Positions 51,618 to 60,894 of a DNA stretch of 64,000 bases are shown piece after piece. A model generated the notes under the pieces. It searched no databases. It was not told the origin of the DNA and worked only from the letters and a program-made list of their open reading frames with translations. Location of the stretch: the NCBI GenBank assembly GCA_041685625.1, contig JAWLFJ010000001.1, positions 41,097 through 105,096 on the forward strand, read 5' to 3'. Numbering within the stretch: position 1 is the stretch's first letter; the number at the start of each line of letters is the position of its first letter. Origin of the DNA: Albimonas sp041685625. Its GTDB lineage: Bacteria; Pseudomonadota; Alphaproteobacteria; Rhodobacterales; Rhodobacteraceae. The position numbers were made by a program, and so were the translations under genes.

Positions 51618-52394
51618 TCAGCGCCGCAGCAGCCGGAACGTCTCGGAGGCGGCCCAGCCGGCGGCCAGCGCCACGAAGATGGACAGCAGGCCGTAGATCA
51701 GCGGCGCCTCGCGCGAGAGGCTGTACAGCCAGCGCTCCAGTCCCTCCTTGGAGACGGCGATGGAATCGACGTAGACGTCGGCGACCTCCCCGTCGTGCAG
51801 CAGGAAGACGCGGGCCTGGTACTCGCCCTCGACCAGGTTGGCGGGCAACGCGAAACGGGCGGTGAATAGGGCGCCTTCGGTCACCTCGACGCCGCCCGCG
51901 GCCTCGAGATAGAGGCCGGCGCGCCGCCGCAGGCGGATCACCGCCTCGTGGAAGGCCTCCCGCGCCTCGCCCTCGGAGTCGAGATCGACGCCGCGCACCT
52001 GGGTGTCGATGCCGATGCGGTGGCGCAGGTCGGCGGTGCGCGAGAGGATCTCGGAGAGGGGGCCCGTGGAGGCGACGGCGTAGAAGCTCGGCGCCTCGTC
52101 GATGGTCACCGCCTGGGCGTTGGCCCAGACGCCGAGGGTGCGGGCCTTGCGGCGCACGAGGACCGGGCGCGTCGGCCCCTCCACCGCGACGATGACGTCG
52201 AAGTCGGCGTCGACCGGGGGCGCGACGCGCTTGATCGCGCCGAACACGAACAGCTCCAGCCCCGAGAAGGTGGTGGTCAGCGCCACGCGGTTGCGGCTGA
52301 GGGCGGCGACGACCTCCTCGGTCGCGGCGGCGGCGGGCGCGACGGCGCCGGCGGCGGCCAGCGCGAGGGCGACGAGGGGGGCCGCGCGTCTCAA
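51618..52394 (-). CDS. TIGR02186-type membrane-anchored protein next to TauE/SafE
   Basis: A 258-residue exported protein: a signal segment (PLVALALAAAGAVAPAAAA), then VAALSRNRVALTTTFSGLELFVFGAIKR and IVAVEGPTRPVLVRRKARTLGVW. A single C-terminal helix (IYGLLSIFVALAAGWAASETF) follows. These match the uncharacterised TIGR02186 family commonly paired with sulfite exporter-like proteins. The only in-frame start near the signal is TTG at 52394, overlapping the TauE stop (TTGA), so translation probably depends on coupling. Confidence 0.8.
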   Translation of the reverse strand: MRRAAPLVALALAAAGAVAPAAAATEEVVAALSRNRVALTTTFSGLELFVFGAIKRVAPPVDADFDVIVAVEGPTRPVLVRRKARTLGVWANAQAVTIDEAPSFYAVASTGPLSEILSRTADLRHRIGIDTQVRGVDLDSEGEAREAFHEAVIRLRRRAGLYLEAAGGVEVTEGALFTARFALPANLVEGEYQARVFLLHDGEVADVYVDSIAVSKEGLERWLYSLSREAPLIYGLLSIFVALAAGWAASETFRLLRR

Positions 52395-53302
52395 GGCGCC
52401 GACCCGAGGCTGTAGAGTTCGCTCGGCGTCGCCACCAGGTCGTAGGCGAGCTTGGCGCAGACGATCAGCACCATGCCGGCGAGCAGGACCCGAAGCTGCT
52501 CGGCCTTCAGGCGGGTGCCGAGGCGCGCCCCGAACTGGGCCCCGATCACGCCGCCGACCAGCAGCAGCAGCGCGAGGATCGCGTCGACGGTGTAGTTCTG
52601 CGTCGCGTGCAGCAGCGTGGCCGCGCCGGTCACGAACATGATCTGGAAGAGCGAGGTGCCGACCACCACGCTGGTCGGCATGCCGAGCAGATAGATCATC
52701 GCCGGCACCATGATGAAGCCGCCGCCGACGCCCATGATCGCCGCCAGAAGGCCCACCAGAAACCCGATCAGCACGGGCGGAATCACCGAGATGTAGAGGT
52801 TCGAGGCCCGGAAGCGCATCCGGAAGGGCAGGGCGTGGACCCAGGTGCGCTTCGGCCGCCTCGGCGCGGGCGGGCCCCGGCGGCTGCGCCGGATCGCGAT
52901 CAGGCTTTCGACGAACATCAGGCCGCCGACGATGCCGAGAAAGACGACGTAGCAGAGCGAGACCAGGAGTTCGACCTGCCCCATCTCCCGCAACTGCTTG
53001 AAAAGCTGGACGCCCACGACCGTTCCCATGAGGCCCCCGGAAAGGAGCACGAGACCCATGCGCACGTCGACGGTGCGCCGGCGCCAGTGGGCGAGGGCGC
53101 CGGAGAGGGAGGACGCGACGATCTGGTTCGCCTCCGTCGCCACGGCAACGGCGGGGGGGATGCCGATGAAGATCAGCAGCGGCGTCATCAGGAATCCGCC
53201 CCCGACGCCGAAGAGGCCCGACAGCAGACCGACCGCGCCGCCCAGCCCGAGCAGCAGGAAGGCGTTCACGGAGACTTCGGCGATGGGCAGATAGATGAGC
53301 AT
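52391..53302 (-). CDS. Sulfite exporter TauE/SafE family protein
   Basis: A 303-residue membrane protein with the two duplicated TauE/SafE signatures: LLSGLFGVGGGFLMTPLLIFIG, with AVATEANQIVASSLSGALAH, and GLLAAIMGVGGGFIMVPAMI, with VVVGTSLFQIMFVTGAATLLH. It probably exports sulfite or an organosulfur anion. The start MLIYLPIAEV at 53302 was chosen over an Arg-rich extension to 53434. It is coupled with the following TIGR02186 gene by a 4-bp overlap. Confidence 0.92.
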   Translation of the reverse strand: MLIYLPIAEVSVNAFLLLGLGGAVGLLSGLFGVGGGFLMTPLLIFIGIPPAVAVATEANQIVASSLSGALAHWRRRTVDVRMGLVLLSGGLMGTVVGVQLFKQLREMGQVELLVSLCYVVFLGIVGGLMFVESLIAIRRSRRGPPAPRRPKRTWVHALPFRMRFRASNLYISVIPPVLIGFLVGLLAAIMGVGGGFIMVPAMIYLLGMPTSVVVGTSLFQIMFVTGAATLLHATQNYTVDAILALLLLVGGVIGAQFGARLGTRLKAEQLRVLLAGMVLIVCAKLAYDLVATPSELYSLGSAP

Positions 53303-53713
53303 TCGGGCTCCAGCGCGCTTGGCACAGCATGCCCGCCACGAGCGCCGCAATGCAACAGGGCCGATGGGCGGGAGGCGCCGGGAGGCCGGTCCGGCCCGGA
53401 ATGCGTCCCGCGATCGTGCGGCCGCCGTGCGCATCGCGTCGGTCTTCGGTGCGCCTTTCGTCGGCCTTTCGTCGTCCCGGCGTCGGCCGTTCGTCCGCTT
53501 TTCGTGTGACCTGCGTGCCGCAAGGCTGCGGCCGTCATGCCGACACGGTGCCGACGCCGTCCCGACGCGGGCCCGGCGGCCGGACGCGGGCGACGGTCGC
53601 CCCGCGGGTCGGCGAGACTGCCATGGCGAGGCTGAACGCCGGGTTTCGACGCGCCGCCGCCCGCTCGGGGCCGCTTCGGCGCGCCCGGGCGGGTGGCGCC
53701 CCGGCTTCGAGCG
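53303..53713. other. Intergenic region
   Basis: About 410 bases between two minus-strand genes. Short TTTCGTC-type repeats occur around 53455-53505. No gene, ribosome-binding site or operator was recognised; open frames are Arg/Ala-rich artefacts. It should hold the TauE/SafE promoter. Confidence 0.4.
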
Positions 53714-54679
53714 TCAGCGGCCCTGTGCGCCGCGCCTCAGCCAGTCGTGCACGAAGGCGAGCTTCCGCTGGGCGGGCGCGGAGAGCACGAAGGGATAGAG
53801 GTCCGGCAGGCCCATCGAACGGTTCACGTGGTTCACGCCCACCGCGAGCGACGCCGCGACGTGCACCAGACGATCCGGATCCGGCTCGGCGTAGGCGTCC
53901 CAGCCGGGCTTGGGCAGGTCGGGCGAGGAGAGGCCGGCCGCCGAGAAGCTGTCGGCGAGGTCGGTGAGATGGAGCAGATGCGCCGCGGTCTCGGCCCAGT
54001 CCTCGTGCGGATGGGCCGAGGCGTAGGTGGTCATGTACCGGTCGCGCCAGCCGGGCGGCGGGCCATCATGATAGTGGCGCTGAAGGGCGGCCTGGTAGTC
54101 CTGCCGCTCGTCGCCGAAGGCGCCGCGGAAGGCGGCGAGGAAGTCCTCGCGGAGACTCAGCCGCCACCAGAGCATGTGCGCGATCTCGTGGCGCATGTGG
54201 CCGATCATGGTGCGGTAGGGCTCGTCGAGCGCCTCGCGGCGGGTCACGCGCAGGACCGGGTCGGCCTCGGCCACGCTGATCGTGACGACGCCCCCGACGT
54301 GCCCCATCAGCACCGGCGTCGCGCCTTCGGCGAGCATGTGGAAGACCGGCGGCGCGCCGGGATCCTCGGGCCGGAACCAGTGCCAGCGGCCGAGATTGTC
54401 GATCACCCAGCGCTTGGCGGCCTCGGTGACGGCCCAGTTCGGCAGGGCGTTCGCGATCGAGAGGTCGGGCGCGAGCGCGGTCATGGCGCAGGACCGGCAG
54501 AAGGCGCCCGCCTCCGGCGCGATCCAGTTGCAGCCGATGCGCTCGCGGTTGGCGCAGAACGGCGGCATCGGCAGGAAGGCGCGCGCCTGCGGGTCGTAGG
54601 CGACGGGCGTGCCGTCGGCGGTGGCGAGGTTGTCGAAGTAGAGCACGCCGTCGCCGACGGGATTGCTGAAAAGGCGCAT
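53714..54679 (-). CDS. Putative zinc-binding metallopeptidase (Peptidase_Mx type)
   Basis: A 321-residue protein with an N-terminal zinc-ribbon-like part (CANRERIGCNW, then FCRSCAMT; four Cys) and a metallopeptidase core. The core has MIGHMRHEIAHMLWWRL, the HEIAH zinc-binding HExxH motif, and a downstream acidic ligand region HPHEDWAETAAHLLH. This architecture matches the putative zinc-binding metallopeptidase family of unknown substrate. It lies about 130 bp downstream of the class III cyclase gene, on the same strand. Confidence 0.88.
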   Translation of the reverse strand: MRLFSNPVGDGVLYFDNLATADGTPVAYDPQARAFLPMPPFCANRERIGCNWIAPEAGAFCRSCAMTALAPDLSIANALPNWAVTEAAKRWVIDNLGRWHWFRPEDPGAPPVFHMLAEGATPVLMGHVGGVVTISVAEADPVLRVTRREALDEPYRTMIGHMRHEIAHMLWWRLSLREDFLAAFRGAFGDERQDYQAALQRHYHDGPPPGWRDRYMTTYASAHPHEDWAETAAHLLHLTDLADSFSAAGLSSPDLPKPGWDAYAEPDPDRLVHVAASLAVGVNHVNRSMGLPDLYPFVLSAPAQRKLAFVHDWLRRGAQGR

Positions 54680-54811
54680 GGGGGCGGGGCTCCGAAGGGT
54701 CCGGTTGCGGTGGACGCGCGGCGCCGCGTCAGGCCGCGCGATCCTTTCAGATGGGGGCGGCGGACGAAACCCAAGGGCCGTCCTCGCGGCCGGGAGGGCG
54801 GGACGGCCGGG

Positions 54812-56692
54812 CTACTCGGGCAGGCCGGCGGCGCGGAGCCCGGCGCGGTAGCGCTCCATCGCCGGCTCGTCCGAGAGCTTGATGAAGCTGGTGGAGATGG
54901 TCGCGTCGGGCATGATCTCGCGGATCTCGGCGACGGCCGCCTCGGCCTTCTCCGTCTCGCCGAGGCGGCCGTGGACGGCGGCGCGCCACCAGCGGTTGCC
55001 GATGAAGCGGGGATTGGCGCGGCGCGCGGCCTCGAGCGACGCGGCGGCCTCCTCGTAACGCTCGAGGATGAAGAGCGCCTGGCCGAGCAGCTGGTCGGGC
55101 AGCCAGTCGTGGAACGGGTTGAGGCGGATCGCGACGCGCAGGCGCCGCTCGGCCTCCGCGCCGCGGCCGAGGAAGATCAGCGGCAGCGAGGCCTGGGTCA
55201 GCATCCGGGGCTGGGCCGGCTCCATCTCGATCGCCCGGTCCCATTCCGCGGCCGCGGTCGCGTAGTCGCGGGTGTTGAAGGTCGCGTGGGCGAACACGGC
55301 CTGGAGATACCAGTCGTCGGGATGCTCCTCCACGAGGCGGCGGGCCTCGGCCAGCCCGCGCGCGATGGCGGCGGGCGGGTCGGGGGCGACGCGGAACCAG
55401 CCCTTCTGCGTCTCGATGAAGGCGAGGACGCCCTGGGCGCGGGGGAAGCCGGGGTCGATCTCCAGCGCGCGGCGGGCGAGCGCGGTCGCGTTGGCGTAGG
55501 CGTCGGGCGTGTTGATCCAGCTCTCGTGATCGGCCTGCGCCCAGAGCAGATACGCCTCGGGGCTGGCGGTGAAGCGCGGCTGCTCGGACATCCGGTCGAG
55601 ATCCGAGGAGAGGCGGAAGGCGAGCGAGCGCACGAGGTCGTCCTGCAGCGCGAAGAGGTCGCCCGCCGAGCGGTCGTAGCGCTCGGAGAACACGATGCGC
55701 CCGGAGAGGACGTCCACCATCTCGACGTCGATGCGCACCCGCTCGCCGGAGCGGCGGAGCGAGGCGCGCACGACGTGCCCGACGCCGAGATCCTCGGCCA
55801 CGCGGGCCGGAGCGGCGTCCTCCGCCGCGTAGCGCTCGGTGGAGCTGCGGGCGATCACGAAGAGGCCGGGGATGCGGGCGAGGCCGCGGGTCAGATCCTC
55901 GGTGAGCGCCTCGGCGAAGACGCGGTCGCCCTCGCCGTCGGAGAGGACGCGGAAGGGCAGGATCGCGACGGAGGGCTCGTCCGGCAGCGGCAGGGCCATC
56001 TCGGAGACGGAGGCGGCCTCGACCCGCGGCGCCCAGGGCTCGAACCGCCAGAGCGTCGCCGCGGCGACGAGGAGCGCGAGGGCGCCGGCGGCGAGAAGGC
56101 CGCGGCGCGGGGCGCGCCGGCGGGCGGGGGCCGCCGGCGGCGGCGGCGCGGGCCAGCCCGCCTCGGCCGGACCGGGCGCCACGGTGAAGGCGCGGACGGG
56201 TCGGGCGATGTTCTTCACCTCGATCTCGCCCATGTCGTCGATGCGGTAGGCGAGCTTGTCGCGCACCTGGTCGCGGGCCGAGCGGGAGATGCAGACGCCG
56301 CCGGGCTCGGCCAGCGCCTCGAGCCGCGCGGCGACGTTGACGCCGTCGCCGTGGACGTCGTCGCCCTCCACGATGACGTCGCCGAGATTGACGCCGATGC
56401 GCAGCACGAGCGGGTCGGCGACGCCCTCCGCCCGGCGGCGCATGGCGCGCTGGATCTCCACCGCGCAGTCGACGGCGTCGACGACGGAGGCGAACTCGGC
56501 CAGCAGGCCGTCGCCCATGGTCTTGAAGAGGCGGCCGCGATGGGCGGCGATGGCGGGGCGAACGACCTCCGCCAGCGCGGCGTTGAGGCGGGCGCGGGTG
56601 CCGGTCTCGTCGCGGCCCATCAGGCGGGAATAGCCGACGACGTCGGCCGCGAGGATGGCGGCGAGGCGCCGTTCGACGCGGTCTGCGGTCAT
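54812..56692 (-). CDS. Class III adenylate/guanylate cyclase with TPR tail
   Basis: A 626-residue protein. The N-terminal cyclase homology domain (about 8-170) has RRLAAILAADVVGYSRLMGRD with a metal Asp, FKTMGDGLLAEF, and LRIGVNLGDVIVEGDDVHGDGVN. A single membrane segment (LLAAGALALLVAAATLW, near 205) follows. The periplasmic or distal part begins with SVAILPFRVLSDGE, found in TPR-linked cyclases, and continues with several TPR units. It makes cAMP or cGMP in response to an unknown signal. AGGAGG precedes the ATG. Confidence 0.9.
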   Translation of the reverse strand: MTADRVERRLAAILAADVVGYSRLMGRDETGTRARLNAALAEVVRPAIAAHRGRLFKTMGDGLLAEFASVVDAVDCAVEIQRAMRRRAEGVADPLVLRIGVNLGDVIVEGDDVHGDGVNVAARLEALAEPGGVCISRSARDQVRDKLAYRIDDMGEIEVKNIARPVRAFTVAPGPAEAGWPAPPPPAAPARRRAPRRGLLAAGALALLVAAATLWRFEPWAPRVEAASVSEMALPLPDEPSVAILPFRVLSDGEGDRVFAEALTEDLTRGLARIPGLFVIARSSTERYAAEDAAPARVAEDLGVGHVVRASLRRSGERVRIDVEMVDVLSGRIVFSERYDRSAGDLFALQDDLVRSLAFRLSSDLDRMSEQPRFTASPEAYLLWAQADHESWINTPDAYANATALARRALEIDPGFPRAQGVLAFIETQKGWFRVAPDPPAAIARGLAEARRLVEEHPDDWYLQAVFAHATFNTRDYATAAAEWDRAIEMEPAQPRMLTQASLPLIFLGRGAEAERRLRVAIRLNPFHDWLPDQLLGQALFILERYEEAAASLEAARRANPRFIGNRWWRAAVHGRLGETEKAEAAVAEIREIMPDATISTSFIKLSDEPAMERYRAGLRAAGLPE

Positions 56693-56750
56693 GGCCCCCC
56701 TCCTGCTGCGGCTGGACGCTAGCGTATCGCTTCGGGTCGGTCCATGGCGC

Positions 56751-59219
56751 TCAGCGGCCCTCGACCGCGGCGAGGGGGCCGGGGCGGGGGCCGGCGTCCT
56801 CCTCTGCCTGGTCCACGGCGCGGCGGGCGGCGGCGCCGACGGCGGCGGCCTCGTCCGGCGAGAGGGCCCGGTCCGTCGGCAGATCGGGCATGCGCACGGT
56901 GACCTCGCGGTGGGCGAACTTGATGCCCTCGGCCTCGAAGAGCTCGCGGATGCGCTGATAGACGAGCTTGCGGGTGGTCCACTGGTCGCCCGGCCGGGTC
57001 ATGTACTTGACGCGGATGATCATGGCGCTGTCGTCCATCATGTAGACGCCCTGGCTCTTGAGCGGCTGCATGAACTTGGGGCCTTCGGTCGGATGCTGCA
57101 GCAGCTCCTCGCCCAGCTTCTTGACCAGCTTGCGCACCTTCTCGACGTCGGTGTCGTAGGTGACGCGCAGCGGCAGCTTCATCATCACCCAGTCGCGGCT
57201 GAAGTTGGTCAGGTGCTGGATCTCTCCGAAGGGGATGGTGTGCAGCGCGCCGAGATGGTGGCGGAGCTGGAAGGAGCGCAGCGAGATCTTCTCCACGACG
57301 CCCTTCACCTGCCCGACGTCGATGTACTCGCCCTTCCGGAAGGCGTCGTCGAGCAGGAAGAACATGCCGGAGAGGATGTCGCGCACCAGCGTCTGCGCGC
57401 CGAAGCCGATGGCGAGGCCGACGACGCCGGCGCCGGCGAAGAGCGGCGCGACGTTGAGGCCGAACTCCACCGCCGTCAGCAGCGCCACGGAGACGCCGAT
57501 GGTCACGAGGACGGCGCTGCGGAAGAGGGGCAGCAGCGTCGCGAGGCGCGAGGCGGCCGAGGCGCCGCCGCCCTCGTCGCCGGGTTCGGGCTCGGCCTCC
57601 GGCCCGCCCTCCTCGGCGATCTTGCGGTCGAGCCAGATGCGCGCGGCGTGGTAGGCGACGTAGCCGAGCAGGAGCGTGTCCGCGAGGTCGTCGAGCCTGC
57701 CGAGGGGCGCGTCCTCGGCGAAGGCGCCGGGACCGGCCCAGATCCGGATCAGGGCGTAGCCGGCGACGCCGAGGGCGAGGAGGCCGACGACGCGGGCGGC
57801 GAGATCCTCGAAGCTGGTCATGCCGCGGGCCGAGGCCGCGAAGGCGGGGACCGCGCCCGGCGCCGGGCCGGAGGGCGGCGCGGGCGCGCGCCCGCCGCCC
57901 TCGTCGCCGCCGTCGTCGCTCCCGCCCTCCTCGCCGCCGATGGCGGAAGGGGCCGCGTCGGCGCGTTCGGCCCGGTCGCGGACGGCGGCCTCCTCCCGCG
58001 TGGCGGCGGCGGCCCGGGCCCGGGCGAACAGCCGTTCCACCGCGTAGAGCCCGCCGGCATGGACCGCGAGGCCGAGCATCAGCGTGACGAACACGCCCGA
58101 GAGCAGCGGCGGCCCGCCGTCGAGGCCGAGCACGATGCGCACCGTCTCCTCGGCGCCGGCGGCGAGGAGGTAGAGCGCCGCCGCCGGCGCCCAGAGCCGG
58201 GCGCCGAGCGCGGCGGGCCACGTCGCCTCCGCCCGCGGGCGCCCGCGCAGGATCGCGCGGGTGACGCCGGCGCGGTTGCGCCACACCATCGCCAGCGCGA
58301 GCGCCACCGCGGCGAGCCGCAGCACCAGGGCGTTGAGGTCCACCAGCTCCTCCGGCAGGCCCATCTCGCGCTGCCAGACCAGCCAGGCCTGCCCGGCGAT
58401 GGAGACGGCGGCGAGCGAGGTCATCCATAGATAGAGGCGGCGGGCCTGCGTGTCGGTGAGCGTCGGGATCCGGTAGTCGGAGAGATAGGGGCAGATCGCC
58501 ATGCGCCAGGCGACGTCGACGAGGACGTAGAGGCTGTAGGCGGCGACGAGGATCAGCGCGGTGAGCTGGGTGGGCGCGTGATCGCCCACCAGCGCGAGGC
58601 CGAGGCCGAGCGCGACCAGCGCGTTGACCGCCGCCGCGAACACGGTGATGCCGAGGCGCAGCGTCAGCACCGGCAGCTTGTCCGTCAGCCCCACGGGCGG
58701 GCCGCCGCGCTGGGCGCGCACCATCATCGGGCGGAACGCGTAGACGGCGAGCAGCGAGACCACGCCGCGCCCGATCAGGATCAGCACCGCCGTGACCAGC
58801 GCCACGCCGACGAAGTAGCCGGCGGTGCCGTCCGGGCTGCGCGCGGCGAGACGCTCGGTCATCGTGGTCCAGCCGCCGCGCGACTCGCGCAGGATCCGCT
58901 CGAGCCGCTGGCGGAACACCCCGACGTTCTCGGCGGTGCGGCGCGCCATGGAGCCCTCGCTCTCGAAGTCGTCGAGCGTGCCGTAGGCGGCGAGTTCGGG
59001 CGGGCGGTCCCGCTCGGGCTCTGCGGGCGCCTCGGGCTCGGCCGGCGCCTCGGGTCCGCCGAGGAGGCTGCGCAGATCGATCGCCTGCGCCGCCGCGGGG
59101 CCGGCGGGCGCGAGGGCGGCGACGAGCAGCGCGACGAGGAGCGGGAGGAGCCCCGCGCGCGGACGGCGCGGCGCCGGCGCGTCCGGGTCGGGTCGTCGGC
59201 GGGGGCGGCGGTGCGGCAT
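56751..59219 (-). CDS. Mechanosensitive ion channel family protein (MscS)
   Basis: An 822-residue, large MscS-type channel. It has a signal peptide (LLPLLVALLVAALAPAGPAAAQA region), a periplasmic N-terminal domain, about nine membrane helices, and a charged Gly/Asp/Glu-rich linker (near 440-470). The conserved pore and beta domain follow: VAPLFAGAGVVGLAIGFGAQ, LVRDILSGMFFLLDDAFRKG, EYIDVGQVKGVVEKISLRS and HTIPFGEIQHLTNFSRDW. It releases solutes on osmotic downshock. GAGGAG precedes the ATG. It is divergent from the glycosyltransferase cluster. Confidence 0.93.
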   Translation of the reverse strand: MPHRRPRRRPDPDAPAPRRPRAGLLPLLVALLVAALAPAGPAAAQAIDLRSLLGGPEAPAEPEAPAEPERDRPPELAAYGTLDDFESEGSMARRTAENVGVFRQRLERILRESRGGWTTMTERLAARSPDGTAGYFVGVALVTAVLILIGRGVVSLLAVYAFRPMMVRAQRGGPPVGLTDKLPVLTLRLGITVFAAAVNALVALGLGLALVGDHAPTQLTALILVAAYSLYVLVDVAWRMAICPYLSDYRIPTLTDTQARRLYLWMTSLAAVSIAGQAWLVWQREMGLPEELVDLNALVLRLAAVALALAMVWRNRAGVTRAILRGRPRAEATWPAALGARLWAPAAALYLLAAGAEETVRIVLGLDGGPPLLSGVFVTLMLGLAVHAGGLYAVERLFARARAAAATREEAAVRDRAERADAAPSAIGGEEGGSDDGGDEGGGRAPAPPSGPAPGAVPAFAASARGMTSFEDLAARVVGLLALGVAGYALIRIWAGPGAFAEDAPLGRLDDLADTLLLGYVAYHAARIWLDRKIAEEGGPEAEPEPGDEGGGASAASRLATLLPLFRSAVLVTIGVSVALLTAVEFGLNVAPLFAGAGVVGLAIGFGAQTLVRDILSGMFFLLDDAFRKGEYIDVGQVKGVVEKISLRSFQLRHHLGALHTIPFGEIQHLTNFSRDWVMMKLPLRVTYDTDVEKVRKLVKKLGEELLQHPTEGPKFMQPLKSQGVYMMDDSAMIIRVKYMTRPGDQWTTRKLVYQRIRELFEAEGIKFAHREVTVRMPDLPTDRALSPDEAAAVGAAARRAVDQAEEDAGPRPGPLAAVEGR

Positions 59220-59279
59220 CGCGGGTCTCCTCGGCGCGGACGCCGGGATGAGACCACAGCCGCGCTTGCGGCGCGAGCG

Positions 59280-59398
59280 GCGCGGTCGGATCGGGTCTCG
59301 CGCCCCGCGGCGCGGTCGGGTCGGGTTATGCGCCTGGGGCGCGGTCGGGTCGGGTTATGCGCCCGCGCCGCGGTCGGGCCGGGTTGTGGGGCCCCGGC
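59280..59398. repeat. Imperfect 29-30 bp tandem repeat, four copies
   Basis: Units start at about 59280, 59310, 59339 and 59368 and share CGCGGTCGGGTCGGGTTATG (copies 2 and 3 identical over this core, 1 and 4 diverged). The array lies between the divergent MscS and glycosyltransferase genes, probably in or near their promoters. Confidence 0.75.
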
Positions 59399-59508
59399 GG
59401 GGGCGCGGGGGGGGTTTGGGCCGGGCGGGGGATCGTCTAGCGTCCCAAGGGGGCCACGGGGGTCGGCCAGGGGGCGGAGCCTCCGGCGGCCAGCGGAGCG
59501 GGGCGACG

Positions 59509-60801
59509 ATGTCGGACCAGAGCGGCGCGAGCCGCGCCGAACCCTTCGGGCGCGCCGCCGCCCGGCCGGGCCCGCCCTCGGCGGCGCCGCCCGGCATCCG
59601 TCGGCGCGCGCTGCTCTACAGTCACGACACCTTCGGACTCGGCCATCTGCGCCGGACCCGCGCGATCGCGCGCGCGCTGACGGTGGACGACGCCGAGGCG
59701 GCGGCGCTGATCGTCACCGGCTCGCCCATCGCCGGGCGCTTCGACTTTCCGGACCGCGTGGATCACGTCCGCCTGCCCGGCGTGGTGAAGCTCGCCGACG
59801 GGGACTACGCGACGCAGAATCTCGGCCTCGCCCTCGACGAGACGGTGGCGCTGCGCGCCGCGCTGATCGAGGCGGCGGACCGCGTCTTCGGGGCGGAGCT
59901 GCTGATCGTCGACAAGGAGGCCTGGGGTTTCCGCAACGAGCTCGCCGGCGTGCTGGAGCAGGCGCGGGCGCGCGGCGCGCGCATCGTGCTCGGCCTGCGC
60001 GACGTGCTGGACGCGCCGGAGCCGCTGGCCCTCGAATGGGCGCGCAAGGGCCATGCCGAGGCGATCCGGCGCTGGTTCGACGAGATCTGGGTCTACGGCG
60101 TGCCGGAGATCTGCCGGCCGCTGCAGGGACTCGACCTCGACGCCGAGACGATGTCGCGCGTGGTCTACACCGGGTATCTGCGGCGCGAGCCGCCGGACTG
60201 GCCGGACGAGCTGGGCGAGGCCGCGCCCGAGGGGCCGTTCGTGCTGGTCACGGCGGGCGGCGGCGGCGACGGCGCGCCGCTGATCGACTGGGCGCTTTCG
60301 GCCTACGAGGCGGACCCGACGCTGGGGCCGAGGGCGGTGATCGTCTACGGTCCGTTCCTGCCGCAGGAGTGGCGCGCGGAGTTCGACCGCCGCGCCGCCG
60401 CCCTCGGCGAGCGGGTCGAGACGCTGAGCTTCGATTCGCGGATCGAGCGGCTGCAGGCGCAGGCCGTCGGCATCGTCGCGATGGGCGGCTACAACACGTT
60501 CTGCGAGATCCTGAGCCGCGACAAGCCGGCGGTGATCGCGCCGCGCACCCATCCGCGGCTGGAGCAGCACATCCGCGCCGAGGCGGCGGAGCGGCTCGGT
60601 CTGGTGCGGATGCTGCACCCGCCGCGCGACGGGGCGGGGCCGGAGGCGATGGCGCGGGCGATCCGGGGGCTTGCCGGGCAGCCGCCGCCCTCCGCCGCGA
60701 TGCGGCCGGGGCTGCTCGACGGGCTCGAGGTGGTGGCGGCGCGCGCCCGGGCCGGCTTCGATGCGCCGCGCGCCCGCGTCGCCGCGGCCGGCGGGGCCTG
60801 A
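59509..60801 (+). CDS. Glycosyltransferase family protein (COG4671/GT28-like)
   Basis: A 430-residue GT-B protein. After a disordered leader of about 30 residues it has LLYSHDTFGLGHLRRTRAIA, the MurG-like GxGHxxR loop. The C-terminal donor-binding domain has LVTAGGGGDGAPLIDWAL, a region ending VAMGGYNTFCEILSRDKPAV, and APRTHPRLEQHIRAEA. It resembles predicted glycosyltransferases that act on cell-surface glycans. It is the first gene of a five-gene glycan cluster extending beyond the window. Confidence 0.82.
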   Translation: MSDQSGASRAEPFGRAAARPGPPSAAPPGIRRRALLYSHDTFGLGHLRRTRAIARALTVDDAEAAALIVTGSPIAGRFDFPDRVDHVRLPGVVKLADGDYATQNLGLALDETVALRAALIEAADRVFGAELLIVDKEAWGFRNELAGVLEQARARGARIVLGLRDVLDAPEPLALEWARKGHAEAIRRWFDEIWVYGVPEICRPLQGLDLDAETMSRVVYTGYLRREPPDWPDELGEAAPEGPFVLVTAGGGGDGAPLIDWALSAYEADPTLGPRAVIVYGPFLPQEWRAEFDRRAAALGERVETLSFDSRIERLQAQAVGIVAMGGYNTFCEILSRDKPAVIAPRTHPRLEQHIRAEAAERLGLVRMLHPPRDGAGPEAMARAIRGLAGQPPPSAAMRPGLLDGLEVVAARARAGFDAPRARVAAAGGA

Positions 60802-60894
60802 ACGGGCCCGGGGAAGGTCGAGCGGAGGCGCTTGCGCCCAGGGCCGGCATCGGCGACGGGATCCCCTCGGGGCGGCCGGAAGGGAGTGCGGGCC

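Noticed and set aside
53455..53510. TTTCGTC-like short repeats as an operator array
   Set aside because: The copies are short, unevenly spaced and degenerate; they do not exceed what low-complexity GC-rich DNA gives.
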